Below, piece by piece: positions 18,323 to 28,069 of a stretch of DNA of 64,000 nt. Position 1 is the first letter of the stretch. Each line of letters opens with the position of its first letter. A model generated the notes under the pieces. That model searched no databases. It saw nothing but the letters and a program-made list of their open reading frames with translations, and was not told where the DNA came from. Position numbers and translations under genes: made by a program. Location: contig NZ_MUHD01000014.1 in the NCBI RefSeq assembly GCF_002217395.1, positions 124,001 to 188,000 on the forward strand, read 5' to 3'. This DNA is from Flavobacterium plurextorum (GTDB lineage: Bacteria > Bacteroidota > Bacteroidia > Flavobacteriales > Flavobacteriaceae).

Positions 18323-21106
18323 TTAAAACTTGAAATTATAAGTAATACTAGGAATTGGAATAGAGAATATTGAAGTTTTGTAGGCTTTAATTTGTCCTTT
18401 ATCGGTTACAAAAAATACCGAATAAGGATTGTTTCTGCCTAAAACATTATAAACTGAGATGTTCCAAAAACTATGAGCGAATTTTTTGATTTTGTGATTT
18501 CCTTCAATGTTTAAACCTATATCAAGTCTAAAGTAATCTGGAATTCTAAATTTATTACGATCACTGTAAACAGTATATTGTGCATTTCCATAATCATACT
18601 TTCCAACAGGATATGTTATTGGTCTTCCGGTTTGGTAGACAAAGTTGCTGGAGAAGCTGTATCGTTTTGTAATTCTGTAGTTTAATACAGCACTAAAATC
18701 ATGAGGTTTATCAAAATTAGAAGCAAAGAATTTACCGCCGTTTACTTTCTCTTCATTAAATTGACTGTTTAGTTTAATTAATGATCTTGAATAAGTATAA
18801 CCTAACCATCCATTAAGTCTTCCTACTTGCTTTTTTAATAAGAATTCGATTCCGTAGGCTTTTCCGTCACCTTGAAGAAGTTCAGTTTCAATATTTTGAT
18901 TAAGCAATAAATCAGCGCCTACTTTATAATCTAATATGTTTCTTGATTTCTTAAAATAACCTTCTACACTTAACTCTAATTCGTCATTTTTTAGATTCTT
19001 ATAAAGACCTAGAGAAAATTGTTGAGCACTTTCTGGTTTTACATTTAAATCTGAAAGTTTCCAAATATCCGTTGGTGATTGTGTGGTGTTATTTGATAAA
19101 AGATGAATGTATTGATACGTTTTGTCATAACTGGCTCTAACAGAAAAATCATCTGTTATAAAATATCGTGCAGCAACTCTAGGTTCAAATCCGCCATATC
19201 TTTTAATTACTTCGTTATTGCCGTATGTTTTAGTTTCAACTACAGTAGCATCACTTATAGGAAGATTTTCTTCGTAAATTCTCTGAGTAGATTTTCCTAA
19301 CGCAGCAAATGAAGAATATCTTAAACCAAAATCAAGTAAAAACTTATCAGTAATTTTGAAATTATCACCAACATAAATAGCAGATTCTAAACCTCTTTCT
19401 TTATCTATTTCAATAGGAATTAATGTAGATTCTGGATTTTCAGGTCTTAAATATCCTGGATTAATACCGTACAATTTGCTTGAGATACCGTAACTAATTT
19501 TATGCTTTTCACTGTATAAGTAAATCATTTTTAAAGCTGCCTGAGTGTCGTTGATTTTATAACCAAAATCAAAAGCATTTATGTTCTCAGGCTGGTAATC
19601 TATATTAAATCTATACTCACTATTGGTAAAGAGAAGCGAACCTTTGTTTTTCTCATTAAAAGTGTGATTCCATTTTAAAGTTGCTAATCTATTACTGTAT
19701 TTGTACAATGAGTCTGATGAAACACTAAACTTATCATGACTGTAATAAGCGGTAGCTTCAATATCATTATTTGCGTTTATTTTATGGTTGTATTTTAGAA
19801 TTAAATCATAGAATGATGCCTGACTATTTTTTAATTTTTCATCATCTAAACTTCTTAGAATCCAATCAGAGTAGCTGGCTCTTCCTCCTGCAATAAGACT
19901 TGATTTTCCTTTTACAACTGGTGTAGAAATCATTATGTTACTAGTTGCAGGACCAATTCCGGCTTCACCTTCAAATTTGTTGAAATTTCCAGTTTTAGAA
20001 GTTATGTCAAAAACAGATGACAATCTTCCTCCAAATTCAGCAGGAATACTTCCTTTATAAATATCTACTTTTTTTGTTGTGTATGGGTTTAATGCTGTAA
20101 AGAAACCAAAAAAGTGAGATGGATTATACAAAACAGCATTGTCTAATAAAAATAGGTTTTGATCTTCTTTTCCTCCTCTAACATTATATCCAGAAGAACC
20201 TTCTCCAGCTGTTTTGATACCCGGAAGAGTCAATGCAACTTTTAAGATATCACGTTCACCAAGAACTAAAGGAACGTTTTTAATTCCTTCCGCATCAATA
20301 GTGGTAACTCCAGTAATTGCAGCCTTTGCATTTTTACTCTTATTTGTATTAATTAAAACTTCATCAAGCTGATTTATGTTGTCTGTAACGGCAAAGTTGA
20401 GGGAGCCGTCATTATAAACCATGATTTTTTTAGATACTTTGTCGTAAGCAAAAGTTTCTGTTTCCACTGTACTGATGCCTGGCGGCACTTGTAATTTGTA
20501 ATGTCCGTCTTTGTCCGTTATAGTTGAAAACTCAGTATTTGGAATTTTTACAACGATGTTAGGAATTCCTCCCTTGTTTTTTCCACCTCTAACATATCCT
20601 GAAAGAATGTAGCTCTTCTTTTTTTGGTTTTTTACTTCTTTACCAATAAGAATAATATCCTTAATGTTTTTATTAGGATTACGAGAGTTTGTTTTTTTTA
20701 CCGAGTCAAATTGCTGATAAAAAATAGGAGCTAATGCTAAGCCATTTTCATCTCTTTCTAATGGAATTCCAAAGTAATCATCAGGCAGCTCATTATATAT
20801 GATGCTATTATTGGTTAATATGACTTTGTTTTCGGCAACAAAAAAGTTGATGTTAGTGTTTTGAAAAACATCATCAAGGATTTCGGCTATGCGAACTTCT
20901 TTAAACTGTTTTGTGATAGACGTACTGTCAGATTCCAGCCATTTTTCGTCATAGTAAAATTTAAAATATGACGTTTGTTCTATATTTTGAATTGCGGTTT
21001 TAAGATTAGCATTTTTAAATTCAACAGAAACTTTATCACTAATGACTTGTGAATGTATATTGTACTGAAAGGCTAATAAAAAGAATAGGAGAGTAATTTT
21101 TTTCAT
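18323..21106 (-). CDS. TonB-dependent receptor with N-terminal STN domain
   Basis: A 927-residue outer-membrane receptor. After the signal peptide (to about residue 20) comes a secretin/TonB short N-terminal (STN) domain at about 25-100, a carboxypeptidase-type regulatory domain at about 165-250 (ILSGYVRGGKNKGGIP), a plug at about 265-375 (YNVRGGKEDQNLFLLDNAVLYNP) and a 22-strand-type barrel to the C-terminal aromatic residue (YNFKF). STN domains in other phyla signal to an anti-sigma factor, but no sigma/anti-sigma pair lies here. The gene starts directly after the stop of the upstream secreted protein and is followed by DUF4249. Confidence 0.9.
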   Translation of the reverse strand: MKKITLLFFLLAFQYNIHSQVISDKVSVEFKNANLKTAIQNIEQTSYFKFYYDEKWLESDSTSITKQFKEVRIAEILDDVFQNTNINFFVAENKVILTNNSIIYNELPDDYFGIPLERDENGLALAPIFYQQFDSVKKTNSRNPNKNIKDIILIGKEVKNQKKKSYILSGYVRGGKNKGGIPNIVVKIPNTEFSTITDKDGHYKLQVPPGISTVETETFAYDKVSKKIMVYNDGSLNFAVTDNINQLDEVLINTNKSKNAKAAITGVTTIDAEGIKNVPLVLGERDILKVALTLPGIKTAGEGSSGYNVRGGKEDQNLFLLDNAVLYNPSHFFGFFTALNPYTTKKVDIYKGSIPAEFGGRLSSVFDITSKTGNFNKFEGEAGIGPATSNIMISTPVVKGKSSLIAGGRASYSDWILRSLDDEKLKNSQASFYDLILKYNHKINANNDIEATAYYSHDKFSVSSDSLYKYSNRLATLKWNHTFNEKNKGSLLFTNSEYRFNIDYQPENINAFDFGYKINDTQAALKMIYLYSEKHKISYGISSKLYGINPGYLRPENPESTLIPIEIDKERGLESAIYVGDNFKITDKFLLDFGLRYSSFAALGKSTQRIYEENLPISDATVVETKTYGNNEVIKRYGGFEPRVAARYFITDDFSVRASYDKTYQYIHLLSNNTTQSPTDIWKLSDLNVKPESAQQFSLGLYKNLKNDELELSVEGYFKKSRNILDYKVGADLLLNQNIETELLQGDGKAYGIEFLLKKQVGRLNGWLGYTYSRSLIKLNSQFNEEKVNGGKFFASNFDKPHDFSAVLNYRITKRYSFSSNFVYQTGRPITYPVGKYDYGNAQYTVYSDRNKFRIPDYFRLDIGLNIEGNHKIKKFAHSFWNISVYNVLGRNNPYSVFFVTDKGQIKAYKTSIFSIPIPSITYNFKF

Positions 21107-21850
21107 TTAGTTAGAACTTTTTTTAAAAAAACTATTGATTTGTTTCGTTAGATTTTCCATGAATTGACTTTTATCTGATCGTACTAACTTTTTATTTGTC
21201 TTGTAGTAATCATTGATTTCTTTCTTAAATGACGGAAAGATTTTTTTTAATTCTTTTGGCGAATCAACTTTGTAGAAAAATCCATTATATTTTAGAATGT
21301 AATTTACTTTCTCAATATAATTGTAATAAACTCCATCTGTCTGAAAAACTTTTATTTTCTCTTTGTAGTGTTTAGTGTAAAGCGAAACATCACTTCCAAC
21401 GTAGTTTTCTTCATAAATACCTTTTACGATATTTGGAAATTCAATACTTTCAGATTTTAGATTGGTGAATTTTTTGTTATTGATATAAAAAAAATCAACC
21501 TTGTCTTTGACAATATTCATAGCTAAGTTGTCCGTTTGACCTTTTTGCTTGAAAATTACCTGATCTTCAAGTATATCGTACTTAAGATAGGAGTTAGAAT
21601 AGATCTCTTCTTCGAAGCTTATATCGCCTACTGTAAATTCGTCGATATAGTATCTGTGTTTATTTGCAATTGGACGAAATGGCTCGCTGTGCAAAACTCC
21701 GTTATTAATGTTTAAGTTGTCTTTTCCAACAGCATTGTCAAAATAATCATACAATGATGATTGGTCGTTGGACTGACAATATGAATAAGAAGTGTTTAGT
21801 AATATGCTTAATATCAGTAGATAAAAAGCCTTTTTTTGATGATTTTTCAA
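21107..21850 (-). CDS. secreted protein of unknown function, TTG start
   Basis: No ATG exists near the N-terminus. The TTG at 21850 gives a 247-residue protein opening KNHQKKAFYLLILSILLN and ending its signal peptide at SYSYCQ, which is a textbook export signal. A longer frame from a TTG at 21901 would bury that signal behind 17 polar residues. The mature part is lysine rich with no recognised domain. Its stop abuts the start of the STN-type TonB receptor, so it is probably the first gene of the four-gene locus. Confidence 0.65.
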   Translation of the reverse strand: MKNHQKKAFYLLILSILLNTSYSYCQSNDQSSLYDYFDNAVGKDNLNINNGVLHSEPFRPIANKHRYYIDEFTVGDISFEEEIYSNSYLKYDILEDQVIFKQKGQTDNLAMNIVKDKVDFFYINNKKFTNLKSESIEFPNIVKGIYEENYVGSDVSLYTKHYKEKIKVFQTDGVYYNYIEKVNYILKYNGFFYKVDSPKELKKIFPSFKKEINDYYKTNKKLVRSDKSQFMENLTKQINSFFKKSSN

Positions 21851-22009
21851 AGGATTTTGTGGTTTTGATGATTTGTTTTTGATTGGAGCCAAATATATCA
21901 AAAAAAATATGTTAACCTTTTAGAATTTTTGTTAAATTGTGATAATTTATTTACTTTTTGTGATTTTGCAGAATATTATAACAATTTTTTTAAGACATAG
22001 ACCATAAAC

Positions 22010-22045
22010 AAAAAACCTAATCAAGCTAATGAATTAGGGTTTTTT
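22010..22045 (-). terminator. terminator after small membrane protein gene
   Basis: An imperfect A/T-flanked stem (AAAAAACCTAAT at 22010-22021 with ATTAGGGTTTTTT at 22033-22045, one bulge), downstream of the minus-strand gene that ends at 22088. Confidence 0.6.
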
Positions 22046-22087
22046 GACATAAATGAATTGAGGGCAAAAATTATGTTGTAAAAGGGT

Positions 22088-22309
22088 TTATTCGTAAGAA
22101 TCGTCTGTGCTGTCTAGGATTTCATCAAATATTTTCTTTAATGATTTTAAATAAAGAGGGAATGAAAATGCCAGCAATAGATATTCTATTCTTAAAACAG
22201 TTATATCGTCTAGAATTTTGTACAAGCTGGGAATAATAATGACTAAAGAAACTGCAACCCCAATCCAAGGATTTTTTACTAGCTTTTTTATGATTGGTAA
22301 AAGTTTCAT
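22088..22309 (-). CDS. small two-helix membrane protein, unknown
   Basis: From the ATG at 22309 this is a 73-residue protein (MKLLPIIKKLVKNPW) with hydrophobic segments at about 17-32 and 41-57 and an acidic tail (DEILDSTDDSYE). An upstream in-frame ATG at 22339 would add ten polar residues. A competing open frame on the same strand has a non-membrane, histidine- and lysine-rich composition and was not accepted. No family recognised. It stands alone between terminators. Confidence 0.5.
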   Translation of the reverse strand: MKLLPIIKKLVKNPWIGVAVSLVIIIPSLYKILDDITVLRIEYLLLAFSFPLYLKSLKKIFDEILDSTDDSYE

Positions 22310-22477
22310 TTCGTTTTTCTGGTTTAGCGTGATTCTCATCTACTTTTTTATTAGTTTCTTGATGTAAAAGTAATTTCGATTTCAAACTCTTATCTTGAAA
22401 ATGTCATGAAAGCCATTTTTCTTGTCATGAAAAGTACAGTATTTGTTTTCGAATGAATAATAGGCAGTAAAAACGAA

Positions 22478-22505
22478 AAAATCCTCTTTATTTAAAGAGG
22501 ATTTT
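22478..22505 (-). terminator. terminator after the LytTR regulator gene
   Basis: A 13-bp perfect inverted repeat (22478-22490 with 22493-22505), A-rich on the left and T-rich on the right, about 30 bases beyond the stop of the minus-strand regulator gene. Confidence 0.8.
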
Positions 22506-22535
22506 AGAATGGTATATTTATTAGGAAAATTTCAA

Positions 22536-23282
22536 TTAGGATAAAACGTTCATCTTTTTTATGAAATCTTTATAGGTATCACTCAAGGTTATTTTATGAT
22601 TTCCTTTTAGAATAATCAGATTGTCGGCAAGAATAATTTCTTCTATTTTTTCTGAATTTACAATTGTGTTGCGATGCGTTTTTATGAATTTGTTTTTATC
22701 TAATAAATCACTGATTTTGGTAAGCGAAATCAGGATTACAAATTTTTCTTTTTCGGTTATAATATTGCAGTAACGTTCTTCAACCTCTATATAGAGAATG
22801 TCATTTAAAGCAACTTTTTTGAGAGTGTTCTTTTTTTTGATAAACAAAAAATCGTTGCTGATTACAGTATCTTGTTCTTCGCTCAAAAAAACATTCGTTT
22901 GGTCGTAGAACTTTTCCACAGCCATTTCTATAGCGTATAGAATTTCCAGCTCGTTAAAAGGTTTCATTAAAAAACTAAAAGGTTTTGTGAGTTTAGCTCT
23001 TTCAAAAATCTGTCGGTCTTGAGAGCTCGTTAAAAACACAAATGGTTTCGATGCATTTGGAATTATATTAATTGACTCTGCAAAAGTAATTCCGTCTGGT
23101 TTTCCGTCTAGAAAAACATCAATCACAATAATGTCGACCGTTTTCTCGTAAAAAAGCTTTAAAGCATCTGTAAAATTTCTTGCCACTCCCGCAATTGTAT
23201 AATTGTTTTCAAGCAGTACTTTTATTAAAGCGTCACTTTGTTCCGGAGTGTCTTCTATAATTAAAACATTAATATTGTCCAT
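22536..23282 (-). CDS. LytTR-family response regulator
   Basis: A 248-residue two-component response regulator. The receiver domain (about 1-120) has the acidic pair E10-D11 and the phospho-acceptor D55 in IIVIDVFLDG. The later Thr/Ser and Lys positions are in FVFLTSSQD and FSFLMKPFN. A LytTR DNA-binding domain fills about 145-248 (DILYIEVEERYCNI, FIKTHRNTIVN). It begins one base after the stop of the histidine kinase gene, so the two form a cognate pair. The target is unknown. Confidence 0.93.
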   Translation of the reverse strand: MDNINVLIIEDTPEQSDALIKVLLENNYTIAGVARNFTDALKLFYEKTVDIIVIDVFLDGKPDGITFAESINIIPNASKPFVFLTSSQDRQIFERAKLTKPFSFLMKPFNELEILYAIEMAVEKFYDQTNVFLSEEQDTVISNDFLFIKKKNTLKKVALNDILYIEVEERYCNIITEKEKFVILISLTKISDLLDKNKFIKTHRNTIVNSEKIEEIILADNLIILKGNHKITLSDTYKDFIKKMNVLS

Positions 23283-23283
23283 A

Positions 23284-25008
23284 CTATTTTGTTTTAGGTA
23301 ATGTCATTATCATTTTGGTTCCTTTGTTGATTTCGCTTTCAATAAAAAAAGTACCTCCATTTTTTTTGATCATTTGTTTGCATAATTGTAAACCTAAACC
23401 AGTTCCAATAATTTCAGAGTTCTCTTTTTTAGATAATAAGTCATTATCTTGAAGTAATTCATCAATACTATTTTGGCTCATTCCAATTCCAGTGTCCTCA
23501 ATTATAATCTCACAAAATTCGGAATCTATTTCTTTAGTATAAAATTTAATTTGACCATTTTGATTGCTAAATTTAATTGCATTGTCTAATAAATTTCTAA
23601 ATACAATTTTTAATGAGTCAAGATCTACAAATAGAAAAATATTTTTAGAAACCAAATTTTCGAATGTTATTGCTTTGTCTAAAAGTAAAGGCTTGTAGTT
23701 ATATTCTATTTGTTGTATTATCGAATATAAATGAACTGATTCTTTATGAAAGTACAATTGTTTTGTTTGTAATAATGCCCAGTGTAATAAATTATCTAAT
23801 AAGCTGTAAGTGCCGTTTGCGATGCTGCTGTTTTGGATAATTAATTGATTTAACTCGTCGTAATTTTTAGACTCTAATGTCGCAGATAATTTAGAATTAC
23901 TAGTTTTTAATGCATTTACAGATGAACGCAAGTCGTGACTCACGATTGAGAATAGTTGATCCTTAGCTGCGTTTAATTCATCAAGTTTGTTTTTTTGCAG
24001 TAAAATGATTTTACTGTTTTTTACTTTTTGGGCATAGAGATAAACTCCTCCGGTTATAATTAACAGAAGGCCAATTGCAGAGAAAAACAAACCATTACGC
24101 TGTGAGTCTTTTAGTTTGTTTTCGATCTCGAGTACTTTAATTTGTTTTTGTTTTTGAGCTACAGCAAACTTTTTTTCAAAATCAGCGACTGCCCAAATCT
24201 TACTCTGATTATTTAGAGAATCTTTCCATTGTTCAGATTCCTTTCTGTACTCTAAAGCTTTTTTATGGTTACCTCTATTTTCTTCAACAACTGCCATATT
24301 TAAAGAAGCATCTCTTTTTTTGTCAAAATCTTTTATTTTTTTAGATAAGTAGTACGATTTTTCGAAATAAGGAATTGCTTGTTTGTCTTTGTATTGGACA
24401 TAATACAAATTAGCAATATTCATATATAAATATATCAAAGATGTGTTGTCGTTCTCTTTTTCCTGTAAAATTTTGCTTTTAAAAAGGTATTTTTCGGCTT
24501 CATTAAATTGGTTAAGATGTAAATAGCATATTCCTAAGTTTTGGTAAATAATGCTAATTCTGTAATCTTGATTGTTTTTTATAGGGCTCTTTTCTGCTTC
24601 TTTTAAATAGTATATGGCTTTTTCAAATTCTCGAAGTTCTAAAGAAGTAAGCCCTAGGTTTTTATTAACTAATTGATACAGAATAAAATTTTTAGAGATT
24701 AATTTTAATTCTGCTTGAGCTTCTTTAAATAATTTTTTTTCTATAAGACTAAACCCTCTAAAGAGATGACAGTAATCAGACACTTCTTTGTTTGTATTGG
24801 AATTTAGTTGTTTCATTGAGTAAACAAGAGTAGAATCCCAATCTTTTTTTTTGAAAAAAAGATAAGCTTTATTGAAGTTAAATTCATTTTCGAATTCAAT
24901 TATTTTTTTGTTTAACGTCTGCTCTAATAGGTTGTTTTGATCTTGAGAAAACAATTGTAATGAGAAGAGAACGAATATCGAAATTGAAAAGAATTTACTT
25001 ACTTGCAT
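23284..25008 (-). CDS. TPR-containing sensor histidine kinase
   Basis: A 574-residue sensor kinase. It has a signal peptide (to about 21), a periplasmic stretch of tetratricopeptide repeats at about 45-270 (for example FEKAIYYLKEAEKSP and YQNLGICYLHLNQFNEAEKYL), a coiled coil, one membrane helix at about 306-328, and a cytoplasmic kinase core. The phospho-acceptor His is in SIVSHDLRSSVNAL at about 358, with N box NLLDNAIKFSN, G1 DTGIGMS and G2 GTGLGLQLCKQM. It is followed directly by its LytTR response regulator. TPR sensors of this layout are common in Bacteroidota; the ligand is unknown. Confidence 0.93.
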   Translation of the reverse strand: MQVSKFFSISIFVLFSLQLFSQDQNNLLEQTLNKKIIEFENEFNFNKAYLFFKKKDWDSTLVYSMKQLNSNTNKEVSDYCHLFRGFSLIEKKLFKEAQAELKLISKNFILYQLVNKNLGLTSLELREFEKAIYYLKEAEKSPIKNNQDYRISIIYQNLGICYLHLNQFNEAEKYLFKSKILQEKENDNTSLIYLYMNIANLYYVQYKDKQAIPYFEKSYYLSKKIKDFDKKRDASLNMAVVEENRGNHKKALEYRKESEQWKDSLNNQSKIWAVADFEKKFAVAQKQKQIKVLEIENKLKDSQRNGLFFSAIGLLLIITGGVYLYAQKVKNSKIILLQKNKLDELNAAKDQLFSIVSHDLRSSVNALKTSNSKLSATLESKNYDELNQLIIQNSSIANGTYSLLDNLLHWALLQTKQLYFHKESVHLYSIIQQIEYNYKPLLLDKAITFENLVSKNIFLFVDLDSLKIVFRNLLDNAIKFSNQNGQIKFYTKEIDSEFCEIIIEDTGIGMSQNSIDELLQDNDLLSKKENSEIIGTGLGLQLCKQMIKKNGGTFFIESEINKGTKMIMTLPKTK

Positions 25009-25109
25009 TTTTTGTTTGTTAACTGGTTTAAGTAAGATAACATCGTTTAAGAAGCAATAAGTAATTATTGTTTGATAAACGATGTTGAAGTTTTTATTTT
25101 ATAAATGAA

Positions 25110-25502
25110 TTATTTTCCTACTCCCGTAACGGTACCTCGCGAAGTTTCAGGATCAATGTCTTTTAAGTATGAAACTACCTCTGTAATATTGGTTACAGTA
25201 TCTGAGGTATAATCTAATTCAACGTACCAAACGTCGCAGCTTTCAGGTGTTTCTTCAGAGAAATCGTAATCAAAATAAATTTGTAAAGCATCCTCAATTT
25301 CAGTAGGTTCTTCTACAGTTGGATTGTTCGGGTCTAGAGAATTGATGTATAATGTAGCTCTAATTTTTAAGGTAGGTACTCCATTTGGTTCATATAATTT
25401 TACTGAAACTAAAGGAGGAACCGGATAAGTAACATTTTTTGGATCTAAAAAAATAAAATCTTGAGAATTAATTCTGGTGTTTTGTATTACATTATAGGCC
25501 AT
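25110..25502 (-). CDS. hypothetical acidic protein
   Basis: A 130-residue soluble protein without signal peptide or membrane segment. It is rich in Asp, Glu, Pro and Thr, with a beta-rich pattern (VSVKLYEPNG, LKIRATLYIN, WYVELDYTS). I recognise no family. It ends 100 bases before the sensor kinase gene on the same strand. Confidence 0.55.
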   Translation of the reverse strand: MAYNVIQNTRINSQDFIFLDPKNVTYPVPPLVSVKLYEPNGVPTLKIRATLYINSLDPNNPTVEEPTEIEDALQIYFDYDFSEETPESCDVWYVELDYTSDTVTNITEVVSYLKDIDPETSRGTVTGVGK

Positions 25503-25689
25503 AATTATGGTTTTAGGATTAATTATTTGTTATTGGTAGTTAAAGATATTTTTTTTCTTTTAATAAAGTGAGAAAAAAGAGGTGTTTTTTAGTTTGTTTT
25601 TGTTTTTTGCTCATTAAAATATTTAGGAGCATGACTTTTTTATTGAAAAGGCAATTATGAAACTGGATTAGTTATGGGGTAAAAAACGA

Positions 25690-25723
25690 AAAACCCCAAT
25701 TCAACTAAATGAATCGGGGTTTT
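25690..25723 (-). terminator. terminator after pnp
   Basis: AAAACCCC at 25690-25697 pairs with GGGGTTTT at 25716-25723, with five more inner pairs after one mismatch. It lies about 35 bases beyond the pnp stop on the minus strand. Confidence 0.75.
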
Positions 25724-25756
25724 CTATGAATAAACCTTTAGTAAACTAAGATCTGA

Positions 25757-27892
25757 TTACTCTTTTTTCTCCTCACGTGGAGGTCTTGGAACAAGTGCTT
25801 TTTTAGACACTTTTTCTTTTTTAGTTTTAGGGTCAACTCCTAAGTATTTCACTTGAAAAATATCTCCCATTTTAACTACGTCAGCAACGTTTTCAGTACG
25901 TTCCCAAGCTAGTTCAGATACGTGAAGTAATACTTCGTTTCCAGGTGCAGCAGTATATTCTACAACAGCTCCAAAATCAAGCATTTTGATTACTTTCACT
26001 TCGTAAGCTTCTCCCATTTGAGGTTTGAAAGTGATAGATTGGATTTTTGCCAATACCGCTTCAATTCCAGCAGGATCTGTACCTAAAATTTCGATAACAC
26101 CTTGCTCATCAACTTCGTTGATTACAATAGTTGTTCCAGTAGCTTTTTGTAATTCTTGAATTACTTTTCCACCAGGTCCAATCAATGCTCCAATAAAGTT
26201 TCCAGGAATAGTTCTGGTAATGATTTTTGGTGCGTGTGCTTTTACGTCAGCTCTTGGAGTTGCGATAGTTTCAGTTAATTTTCCTAAAATATGTAAACGT
26301 CCATCACGTGCTTGTGCAAGAGCTTGCTCCATAATGTCATAACGTAAACCATCAATTTTGATGTCCATTTGACAAGCAGTAATACCGTCAGCAGTTCCAG
26401 TTACTTTAAAGTCCATATCTCCTAAGTGATCTTCATCACCTAAAATATCTGACAATACAGCAAATTTCTCTCCGTCAGTAATCAATCCCATAGCAATCCC
26501 AGAAACTGGTTTTACCATTTGAACTCCAGCATCCATTAAAGCCATTGTTCCAGCACAAACTGTTGCCATAGAAGAAGAACCATTAGATTCTAAAACTTCA
26601 GAAACAACACGAATTGTATAAGGACAATCTGCAGGAATCATATTTTTTAAAGCTCTTTGAGCTAAGTTACCGTGACCAACTTCTCTTCTTGAAGTTCCTC
26701 TTAATGGTTTTGCTTCACCAGTTGAGAAAGGAGGGAAGTTATAGTGCAAATAGAATTTCTCTTCACCTTGCTCAGATGGAGAATCGATTTGGTTAGCTTC
26801 TCTAGAAGTTCCTAAAGTTACTGTAGCCAAAGCTTGAGTTTCTCCACGAGTAAATAAAGATGAACCGTGAACTCTTGGTAAATAATCAGTTTCACACCAG
26901 ATTGGTCTGATGTCTGTAGTTTTTCTACCATCTAAACGAACACCTAATTCTAAAACTACGTTACGAACAGCTTCTTTGTTTGTTTTGTAGAAATATTTAG
27001 AAACTAAATCACCATCAGCAGCTAATTCTTCTTCAGTAAATAAAGCTTTTACTTCTTCTTTTACTTCAGCAAATGCAGCGCCTCTTTCGTGTTTAGCTGA
27101 ACCAACTTTTGCAATAGCATAAATTTTATCGTATGCTGCAGCTTTTACTTTTTTGTAAATTTCTTCGTTTTCTTTCTCACCTTCGTAAGTACGAATTTCT
27201 TTTTTACCAAAAGCAGCTTGTAAGCGTAATTGTGCTTGGATTTGAACTTTGATAGCTTCGTGAGCAAATTTAATAGCTTCGATCATTTCAGCTTCTGAAA
27301 TTTCTTTCATCTCACCTTCAACCATTGCTACAGAATCCATAGAAGCTCCGATCATCATATCGATATCAGATTTTTCTAATTCTTCTCTGCTTGGGTTGAT
27401 CACTAATTTTCCATCGATACGTGCAACACGAACTTCAGAAATTAAGTTGTAAAATGGAATATCTGAAACAGCTAATGCTGCAGATGCAGCTAAACCAGCT
27501 AAAGCATCCGGCATAACAGTTTCGTCATGAGACATTAATTGAATCATAACTTGAGTTTCAGCATGGTAATCGTCTGGGAAAAGCGGACGTAAAACACGGT
27601 CAACTAATCTCATTGTCAATACTTCGCTGTCGCTTGGACGTGCTTCTCTTTTAAAGAAACCTCCTGGAAAACGACCTGCTGCTGCAAATTTTTCGCGGTA
27701 ATCTACCGTTAATGGTAAAAAATCAACGCCAGGGTTTGATGTGCGAGCTGAAACTGCTGTTGCAAGAATCATTGTGTCGCCCATTCTTACTACTACCGAA
27801 CCGTCAGCTTGTTTTGCTAAACGACCCGTCTCGATTGTGATGCTTCTGCCATCACCTAAATCGATCTTTTCTACAAATAATTGTGGAATCAT
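25757..27892 (-). CDS. pnp: polyribonucleotide nucleotidyltransferase (PNPase)
   Basis: PNPase degrades RNA from the 3' end by phosphorolysis and can also add tails. The 711-residue protein has two RNase PH domains joined by the helical PNPase domain (second core with [12 protein letters not shown] and [10 protein letters not shown]). A KH domain follows at about 560-615 ([12 protein letters not shown]) and an S1 domain at about 625-695 ([21 protein letters not shown]). The length is standard. rpsO lies upstream, the same gene order as in E. coli, and the leader between them holds a hairpin (27917-27972). Confidence 0.98.
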   Translation of the reverse strand: MIPQLFVEKIDLGDGRSITIETGRLAKQADGSVVVRMGDTMILATAVSARTSNPGVDFLPLTVDYREKFAAAGRFPGGFFKREARPSDSEVLTMRLVDRVLRPLFPDDYHAETQVMIQLMSHDETVMPDALAGLAASAALAVSDIPFYNLISEVRVARIDGKLVINPSREELEKSDIDMMIGASMDSVAMVEGEMKEISEAEMIEAIKFAHEAIKVQIQAQLRLQAAFGKKEIRTYEGEKENEEIYKKVKAAAYDKIYAIAKVGSAKHERGAAFAEVKEEVKALFTEEELAADGDLVSKYFYKTNKEAVRNVVLELGVRLDGRKTTDIRPIWCETDYLPRVHGSSLFTRGETQALATVTLGTSREANQIDSPSEQGEEKFYLHYNFPPFSTGEAKPLRGTSRREVGHGNLAQRALKNMIPADCPYTIRVVSEVLESNGSSSMATVCAGTMALMDAGVQMVKPVSGIAMGLITDGEKFAVLSDILGDEDHLGDMDFKVTGTADGITACQMDIKIDGLRYDIMEQALAQARDGRLHILGKLTETIATPRADVKAHAPKIITRTIPGNFIGALIGPGGKVIQELQKATGTTIVINEVDEQGVIEILGTDPAGIEAVLAKIQSITFKPQMGEAYEVKVIKMLDFGAVVEYTAAPGNEVLLHVSELAWERTENVADVVKMGDIFQVKYLGVDPKTKKEKVSKKALVPRPPREEKKE

Positions 27893-27916
27893 AATTTTTC
27901 CTTATTGGTTATACAA

Positions 27917-27972
27917 TGGGTTTTAGTTGTGTTGTAGTTGTTGTTGTGTGTAGTTGTTGTTTCTAAAACCCA
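27917..27972 (-). other. leader hairpin upstream of pnp
   Basis: A 10-bp perfect stem (TGGGTTTTAG 27917-27926 with CTAAAACCCA 27963-27972) closes a 36-base loop made of GTTGT-type units, which read as ACAAC on the pnp transcript. It lies 25 bases upstream of the pnp ATG. In enteric bacteria a leader hairpin mediates PNPase autocontrol; a similar role here is only an inference. Confidence 0.45.
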
Positions 27973-28034
27973 ATGAAAAACCAAACTTTTTTTCTTATAA
28001 ATGCTTGTAATTAAATACAATTCTGTAAAAAACA

Positions 28035-28060
28035 AAAAGAGGCACTCTCGCACCTCTTTT
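28035..28060 (-). terminator. possible terminator after rpsO
   Basis: An 8-bp stem AAAAGAGG/CCTCTTTT (28035-28042 with 28053-28060), 10 bases after the rpsO stop on the minus strand, followed there by a U-poor but A/T-rich stretch. It may be a partial terminator before pnp. Confidence 0.55.
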
Positions 28061-28069
28061 CTATATTGA

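Noticed and set aside
22125..22385. An 86-codon frame overlapping the small membrane protein gene
   Set aside because: Its composition is irregular with no membrane pattern, while the overlapping frame gives two clear helices.
27914..27975. GTTGT-rich tract considered as a CRISPR-like or satellite repeat
   Set aside because: The units are irregular and few, and the flanking stem explains it better as a leader hairpin loop.
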